Assembly: GCA_914767715.1 (NCBI GenBank)
Contig: OU612071.1
Coordinates: 1,426,001 to 1,490,000 of the forward strand
Length of the DNA: 64,000 nt
Source of the DNA: Membranipora membranacea
Lineage: Eukaryota > Bryozoa > Gymnolaemata > Cheilostomatida > Membraniporidae
Direction of reading: 5' to 3'
The notes under the pieces are model-generated. The model had not been told where the DNA came from. It saw only the letters and a program-made list of their open reading frames with translations, and made no database searches. Below are positions 57,343 through 64,000 of this stretch, piece by piece. Made by a program: the position numbers and the translations under genes. The first letter of the stretch is position 1; each line of letters opens with the position of its first letter.

Positions 57343-57976
57343 TTTGATGATGAGCCAAAGAATGAGCCGAGGGGAGTATAACAACAATGATCAACGAACA
57401 AGCCCACACTGACGCCCAGAAGCACAGGCATAGATTGCAAACCAGCAAGGATGCCAATGTCACCGACCAACAACAAGCTCCAAGGATTGCACTATGTAAA
57501 CACCCTACTTGCTGTGTAACAAAGTGAAAAAATTGACAGGCTCAATTTAAATCAAATCTAATCAAGAAAAATTCTATTTAATCAAAAAATTCTATTTAAT
57601 CAAAAAAAATTCTATTTAGTCAAATTAAATCACCGGCTTAGATTCCCTCACACGAGCAGCAGAAGAGAGTAGATCCAGAAGAATAACTTACAGTTGACGG
57701 TTGTACCATGATGGAGCGGAGAGTGAGCACAGATATAGTAGAAGTGAGCACAGATATAGTAGAAGCGAGGACTAGCTTAGAGCGTAGCTTAGAGCTGTCG
57801 ATGAGTCGGATTTAAATCACGATGACGCCATGTGCCTGATGTAACTGTGGGGCAGATGTGACGTTAGATTGAGATCGAGATGACAGCTTTAGATGTACTT
57901 CTATCGAGATGACAGCTTTAGATGCACTTCTTGGTTGCTCAGATATTCAATGTAGCTCCAAGGCACAGAGTTTTAC

Positions 57977-58503
57977 TGTCACAGCATATACACTTTGTCT
58001 TTGGCAGAATCGTACTTTATTTAGTAAAACTGCAAATAAAATTCATGGTGTAAGGAACAGGTAATATAAGCAGTCGTGTTCGGTAATCATTACATCAAAA
58101 AGAAATTGCAGCAAGAGATATACATTAAATTAAAGTTAGTGTCAATTAATAAAAAGAAAATGGATATGAAAACAAAACATACCTCTTTGGCCTATTAGGT
58201 AAGGCATATGCTGCGTAAAGTTATAGTTTGGAATAAACTGTTTATTTTAATCTGAAAACAGTATCCTGTTCATAGCAGTAAACCTGATGACTATTGGTTT
58301 GAGCTGCTATCACCATGGGTGTCTGTGAGACACTGATTTACAGTTAAAATCCTGTCAATTCACAACAAAAGAATGTCTACACAGTGCACTAATTGGAGCT
58401 TGAATTGGCCAGATAACAAAGGCAACACATAGCATGGTGAGCAAGCGTAGCCCACGCTCCCAGACTATCAGTGAGGGCGTGCACGAAGCTCACCGCAGCT
58501 ACA
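57977..58503 (-). mobile_element. 5' LTR of the BEL/Pao element (527 bp)
   Basis: This LTR has the same length and almost the same sequence as 50562-51088. In element orientation it comes first and would drive transcription leftward. The target duplication CTGAG follows at 58504-58508. Confidence 0.92.
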
Positions 58504-58604
58504 CTGAGTTTAATTTATCTGTTCAGTACCAGATTCCAACCCGTCCTAAATCAGTTTCTCGCTTCCGTTGTCATTTACCTTATTTTTTATCATGCAGTTT
58601 AGAG

Positions 58605-61030
58605 ATGGCTGGCCGGGCATCTTCTGGTGATGTTGGAGTTGTGACGATGGATTGTTATTACTGTGAGAGTACATTGAAGAACGTAGGAGCTAAGACTGCC
58701 TATCAACATATCTTCATGTGTGCTGCAAGATTAACTAAGCATGTTGTGAAGGTGAGATTGATTCAGGGAATCTTTGTTGAAATTTAAAAGTTGTTGAGGC
58801 AAATAATTTCAATCATACAGCTATGAAATAAATTGATGATTTGGTTCATATATTTGATTCTATGGATTCTCATGCCCTATCGCATCTAAATTAACTACCC
58901 AGAAAAATTATTACTAGTTTTTGGATAGCAGACTCACTCTGGCTTGATGGAGAGAATCATGGTTATGTTTGGAAGGGACTGTAAAGAAAATTTGAGCGAA
59001 TGCAATCAGGCTTATTATTGGTAGTGAAAAAAACATTGGTGGATAATTATTGGAGATGACATTGATACTGGAATCAATCATCACTCAAAAACTTCTCTCT
59101 CTTGAAGATATAAACCAGTATATGGATACTTTTGATTATGGTTGCAATGACTCAAAAAACCAGCCTAGACTGCTCGCTAGGAGCAACGGCCAGATCACAA
59201 TCAGGCAATCGGCATCACGTATGTGGTGCTTCTTCCGTTCTCTGCCAGTAATGATAGGGGAATTTATTCCAGATAGCTGTGAAGAATGGGAGCTCCTCGG
59301 ATTGCTCACTGAAATCACAGGGTTGGCGTTCAGACCAACTCACAGCAGAGCATCTACCAAGTACTTGGATTATCTGGTTGAGGAGCACCACATTCTATTT
59401 CTCAAGTTATTCCCTAACAATAAGCTCACACCAAAACAGCATAACCTCTGTCATTATGGAGAAGCCAGCAGACTCAATGGCGCGCTCACACAGTTCTTGG
59501 CAATGCGGTCGGAAGCAAAACACCAGCTCGCTAAGATAACAAGTGGACTCTCTTTTAACTACATGAATATACCTTTGACTGTTGCAAGAAAATATCAGAT
59601 TGTCAGTTTCGGTGATTGGAGGCAAAATAATATTTTTCCAGAAAACAGCATTGAAAGATCAAACCTGGACAAGGTCACTGCTCTAACAATCAATGGGAGC
59701 CGCTTTGTCACTGGCTGCGTTGTTATCTCCGAGAAAACAGCATACAAACTGGCCAGTATTAGTGTGGACTCAAATGCCGACCCTACCATCATTGGAACAC
59801 AGCTGGATGCGGTATGGAATCCAAACATTATGGCCTATTACATATCCGAATCTCTCCAGCAGATCATGAAAGTGATAACTCCCTCAATGCTGTCAGAGTA
59901 TCCTCACAATTTGGTAGGTTAATACCACTAATATATTTCAGCAAAACGAATAAAGTTTTCCGTGCACTTTCAAGGTAATTATCTCCACGAATTGGTGGTT
60001 TTATCAACTTTTTTGACATTTAATCACCCCATTTCAGATGACCAGATAGGCATCAGAAGTCTTAATGTAACGTTGGATCAATTTACAATACCCGTACTTT
60101 CTAAGTAGGAAGTGGCTCAGTGGGTTAGTGCGCCATTCCTTCAGCATGCAAATGTTGAAGGTCGTTGGATCGAATCCCCATGCGGTCCATCCACTACTTG
60201 GGTTTGGTCGGCCCCCAGGTGTGCTCTGGCCTGCCTGCGAACAGAGAGCAACCTGGCGGAGATACTCGCCACTAAGGCACTAAAAATTCACCGCCAATTC
60301 TTTGCGATGTGATAAGACATCTGATTTTTAATCAACAGTATAATGCTCTTCATTCTTTTTTTTTGTGTTTAGGTGCAGAAACTGTTGGACCTCACTCTAC
60401 ATTGACTCTTCCTGACATTGACACTTCACGTCTGATAAATGAGAATTCTTGTGCTGGTAAATGACCTGCTTCTCATACTCTGATACAGTAAGCGTAGATT
60501 TTCAGTAATATGGCTAGCTTGTAGCTTGTAAAAATATCACAAACGTTTTGTGCTCAATGCTGTGATATGATATATATATATTCCAGTCTTGATCCTATAG
60601 TTGACCAATTACACAGATTACTTGAGCTATGCCATACTTACCCTTGTAACTTTCATGATTGCAAAAGTCTGATGTTGATTACAATTGACAGGGCTCATTG
60701 TACCCACCACATTCTGAAGTTTTCTCTCATTATTTTGAGCCAATAATTCAATGTCGGCACAAATTCGCCAATTGTTTGATGAGCAACAGTTTGATTTAAA
60801 CCCAGGACCTTCATCGGATGGTGAGAGCCACCTCCTACTTATTTATCAAAGTTCAAACTTGCACGGAGTTTAAGATCTTTTTTTCTAATGTTCATATGCC
60901 ATAAAATCTCTCATCAACTCTAGCTCCAACTTTCAACAAATATTTGTTTGGGCCATAAGTCTCTGTATTATCACTCTATGGTACTCTTCTATTTTATTTT
61001 GCAGGAAGTGGTGATGATGTATTTGTATAG
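58605..61030 (+). pseudogene. Transposase-derived gene, probably missing its middle
   Basis: Exon 1 (58605-58751, ATG start, GTGAAG/GTGAGA donor) encodes a zinc-finger-like C-x2-C...H...C motif (C-Y-Y-C, H-I-F-M-C). A later exon at about 59050-59917 encodes about 289 residues with M-W-C-F-F-R-S-L-P, L-T-P-K-Q-H-N-L-C-H-Y and M-R-S-E-A-K-H, the C-terminal part of a transposase-like animal family (EnSpm/CACTA- or KDZ-type; exact superfamily unsure). Small exons 60373-60456, 60740-60820 and 61005-61030 (TAG) join in phase 1. The large middle part expected in this family is absent between 58751 and 59050, and the acceptor there is weak. The donor after 59917 (GTTAAT) is also weak; the alternative GTAGGT at 59914 would change the end. 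Confidence 0.55.
60107..60290 (+). mobile_element. tRNA-derived SINE family 2, full copy
   Basis: It starts AGGAAGTGGCTCAGTGGGTT (A box) with a B box GGATCGAATCC about 50 bp on, then a tail C-T-A-C-T-T-G-G-G-T-T-T-G-G...G-C-C-C-C-C-A-G-G. It shares the A/B-box head and the tail with the minus-strand copy at 63659-63790. It sits in an intron of the transposase-derived gene. Confidence 0.7.
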
Positions 61031-62821
61031 CATTGATGTCTCAGGCTCATGGTAAAAATGGTGAGTAATTCTTCTCTGAATCAAACTGAATCTGAGTATT
61101 GGAGGTATTGTTGGATTACAACTCATGCCTCAATCATTTATTAGCAGAATAATATGTGATAAATAGACCAACCTATCATACATTGGCTGGGCTCCATACT
61201 GTGTTGTCCACCCAGCACGGGGTCTAGTCAGTATTCAGGCTGCTCATTTTGTGCCCCATGAGCAATTTGAAAAGCATTATCATGTAAAATAGTTTGAACT
61301 TATATCAATTGGTAGAAAACCAGACCTGATGATAGCCTGCCAAGCAAATGAATATAGCATCTTTTTTTCCAATGACATCCTGGTGCAGTTAGTGCTTAGG
61401 TGCGAAATTGGGGTGGTTATAGGGTCATCTGGTATCACAAGGTGATTATAAGCCCAATCTAGTGTTACCATTACAAAAAGTGGTACTAGCTTTGCATATA
61501 AATGTGGTTCAAACCATGACCTTACGAGGCATCAAAGCTAAATCTTAATCAACAACATTGTCTTTCAATATTGCCTCCAGTCTATGAGAATGGCATGTAT
61601 TCGTGTTGCAATAGTTGAGATGCTTTTGCTTTGTAATATAAATGCTTACCAGATTGTCTTAGGCTATTCAATATTGGTGAGGTGTTATGTCAAAGAGGAA
61701 ATAACTCCATATTAGAACGCAAATATTTTTCTTCATTGTCACCATTCTGTTGCACCAGCAGAATTATTGGAGGTTGAGAGTTCTTACATACATACACAAT
61801 CTAGTTATCTGTGATCTTCTGACCACTTTAGCAGACATTCAATATCAAATTATCTCAGAAAGATTATCATTTTTATTGTTTCGTAACATGAAAATGGATT
61901 GGTCGGTCAATCTTAAACTTAATTATAGAAATCATTTTCCGTTTTATCATAAAATTACTGCTAAAATAGAATTTCTATGAAGCAATTGAACTTCATTCCT
62001 CTTTGACAATCCCAACTTTAAAGGTGCCATCGATAAAATGATTTGTTTGTCAAATCAACATAAGGGCTGGTGTAGGGCTGGTATAATAAAAACATGTTAC
62101 GTATTTTACCAATCCCCCCTTGAAGTATAAGTGAAATATTGGAACAGGTTCTGATTGATAAGATTGTCATAACGTATTCTGTTCACCTTTTTTCAGGTTG
62201 ATCGAGTGTATAGTTGAAAGCAGTACTAAGATGTATAGATATGCGACAAGGAATGATAACCCTAGATACTAGATAAAAAGTGTCTAGTTTCATCAGCATC
62301 AAATCTTTTGATTTCATTAAGAATATGAACATAATATGCATTTTTTACACTCTCTAGAAACAATCAGGTTTTGCTCAAATTTCAACCAAACCATAGGATG
62401 ATACCCAAAACACTCAATATCTAATCACAATACTTAGAATGGCCGATTGAATATTGGACTCATCAAGGAATACTCAGAGAATAATCACAATTGATTTTTA
62501 TTCGATCATTATTATGACAATTTCAATTTCAATCAGTATAATGTAGATAATGATCAAGCGCTGATTTTAACTCAGCAAATACTCAGCCACTGATTGATTT
62601 CTGAGTTTATATACTTTATGCCTTTCACTCAGGTTTCAATCAAAATATTCAATGAGACCCATTGAAATCTGATGTGCACTCATATTCTCCTCAATAAATA
62701 CCCAAAAATTAATCAGTCTCTGATTGAGCAGCGATTGCTAATCATTTATGACTCAAAGCACAGTCGAAATGAAGTCCTTGATAACACTCAAATCAATATT
62801 GAATCAGAAATTGCTGTGTGT
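61031..62821. other. Non-coding stretch with GATTGA-rich part
   Basis: 61031-62390 shows no recognisable gene. From about 62390 to 62820 the sequence is rich in GATTGA/TCAATC, like 41740-42060. Confidence 0.45.
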
Positions 62822-62955
62822 GTAAGTATCTCAATTTCCTCAACCGTATAAAAAACGGTATTGCTGGGAATATCTGACTATCTAAGGGACATCTCCCTTG
62901 CAAATGCAAGGAGTCATTATCTAAAGAAATTATATTCTTTCTCATCTACTCCCAA
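62822..62955 (+). repeat. Direct repeat copy 1 (~135 bp)
   Basis: It aligns with 63518-63655: both share GTATCTCAATTTC-TC, G-GTATTGC, ATCTAAGGG, CTTTGCAAATGCAA-GAGTCA and TCTACT-CC. The copies are about 700 bp apart in the same orientation. Confidence 0.6.
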
Positions 62956-63517
62956 TCATAGGTTTTTTCCTTGGATATATTTCCTTTAATTTTGCTCATC
63001 AGCAACAGTAATAATTTTTTTATTTTAGCTTGTAAACATATTTTTTCTTCTCCAACGTTAATAATATTCACGGCAATAAAGCTCAATGTGACTCAGTACA
63101 AAGTTCAGGGTGACACAGAGTCACTTAATTTGAAAAAATGACGCCGCACACATTCCCCAATCACACAATGTCTCAAAAGACTGCAAAGTGGGCGTATTGA
63201 AAAGTGAATGGAACCACAGGTCAACACAATGCAATTATAATTGAGAGTAAACAATCTGTTGGCTGAATGAAAGGAATGCCCTATTCACTTCCATAACAAA
63301 GAAACATGAATGGGACCAAGATTAGTCAAACTGATCCTAGTTGTTATCAGTCCGTAAACTGATGAAATTTTGCTATGTGCATTATTTTTAGCTGAAGTCC
63401 TGTGTGTTGTGCAGTGGTATACATACTTCAGTTCATGTTACATAGAGTTACGGTTTTTGTTTATTCATCTTAATATGGGATTTAAGATTCAATTTTTCAT
63501 CTAAAATCACATCAGAT

Positions 63518-63655
63518 GAGTATCTCAATTTCTCAGACTGTATGACAGATGCTAGTGCCGGGTATTGCCTGTCATATCTAAGGGGCTTTTCCTTTGCAAA
63601 TGCAACGAGTCACCATGTAAAAAAAAATTCATTGTAATCTACTGCCATCTACGCC
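63518..63655 (+). repeat. Direct repeat copy 2 (~135 bp)
   Basis: This is the partner of 62822-62955 and lies directly before the minus-strand SINE at 63659. Confidence 0.6.
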
Positions 63656-63658
63656 CAT

Positions 63659-63790
63659 TTGCTCTCAGTTTGCAGGCAGGACAGAGCGCATCTGGGGGCC
63701 AAACAAACCCCAGTAGTCAATGGACTGCTGTGGGATTCGAACCCACGAGCTTCAACACTTCCTAAAGAACTGAGCCACCTCCTACTCCTA
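63659..63790 (-). mobile_element. tRNA-derived SINE family 2, second copy
   Basis: On the minus strand it starts AGGAGGTGGCTCAGTTC (A box), has the B box GGGTTCGAATCCC, and continues through A-C-T-A-C-T-G-G-G-G-T-T-T-G and G-G-C-C-C-C-C-A-G-A to G-A-G-A-G-C. It is shorter between the boxes than the copy at 60107, but the tails align. Confidence 0.7.
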
Positions 63791-64000
63791 CTCCTCCTAT
63801 GAGATAGATCATATCAAACAAATTCCTGAAGTTTTTTTAACTTAGCTGTCTTAGAAATGGTGTCCATTTCCGATCCCCCGATGACTCTTTTTTATCAATC
63901 CCAATTAATCAACTTTTTATGGGGCTTCAAGAAATATAAACAACAGTTATGTTCTTGTGTGTATAATGAAATAACAGAAGCAAAATCGAATGACTGGTTA
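63791..64000. other. Non-coding right edge
   Basis: It begins with a short (TCCTAC)n stretch. No coding signal was seen. Confidence 0.4.

Larger units (their letters stand above)
50562..58503 (-). mobile_element. Intact BEL/Pao LTR retrotransposon (7.94 kb)
   Basis: Two 527-bp LTRs flank a single long gag-pol ORF on the minus strand, with a polypurine tract next to the 3' LTR and a 5-bp CTGAG duplication outside. The LTRs look identical apart from one base and the ORF has no stop or frameshift, so insertion was very recent and the element may still be active. A possible primer-binding site (TTGGAGCTACATTGAA on the minus strand, about 16 bp inside the 5' LTR) cannot be matched to a tRNA by eye. 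Confidence 0.93.

Noticed and set aside
57343-57387. Upstream start for the BEL polyprotein
   Set aside because: The frame is open there but the first codon is TTG; the ATG at 57342 has a good context.

Overview
The window is nuclear DNA from an animal, most likely a marine invertebrate. The support is spliced genes with GT-AG introns of about 0.2-1.5 kb, an ankyrin/nucleotidyltransferase/TPR gene, a SAMD3-like gene, a BEL/Pao LTR retrotransposon, APE-type LINE remnants, MULE and hAT-type DNA transposons and tRNA-derived SINEs. The base composition is A+T rich. Sponge, cnidarian and lophotrochozoan are all possible; the sequence alone does not decide.

Layout. 1-4152: a LINE 3' end at the left edge, a tRNA-derived SINE, a foldback MITE, and otherwise non-coding DNA. 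4153-17456: a 13.3-kb Mutator-like element (MULE) with 79-bp terminal inverted repeats (2 mismatches) and a perfect 9-bp target-site duplication, TTTATCACA. It carries nine exons for a complete small ubiquitin-specific protease (USP), three tandem copies of one 90-bp symmetric exon, and a 695-residue MULE transposase exon. Every exon joins in frame, giving a predicted protein of about 1064 residues, if an 11-bp micro-exon is accepted. This USP-transposase MULE is the main discovery candidate. 17650-20697: eight almost identical copies of a tRNA-derived SINE in a 405-bp tandem array, the whole array flanked by one 13-bp target-site duplication. 20698-28292: non-coding.

28293-33129 (minus): a gene encoding ankyrin repeats, a GlnD/DUF294-type nucleotidyltransferase motif and TPR-like repeats, with one apparent 1-nt frameshift. 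33380-36790: a decayed LINE. 38379-38764: a candidate LTR. 39240-41730: decayed LINE C-terminal pieces and a diverged duplicate of the region 3' of the ankyrin gene. 42414-48575 (minus): a nine-exon, 479-residue SAMD3-like gene whose phases all agree. 50562-58503 (minus): an intact, very young BEL/Pao element (527-bp LTRs with one visible difference, 5-bp TSD CTGAG), inserted just upstream of a truncated transposase-derived gene at 58605-61030 (plus). 61031-64000: repeats and a second tRNA-derived SINE family.

Only the ankyrin gene and the SAMD3-like gene look like host genes. Nearly everything else recognisable is mobile-element derived. The MULE may be autonomous: its own transposase would act on its terminal repeats, and the fused or co-encoded deubiquitinase could stabilise the transposase or modify host ubiquitin signalling. 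That role is inference.
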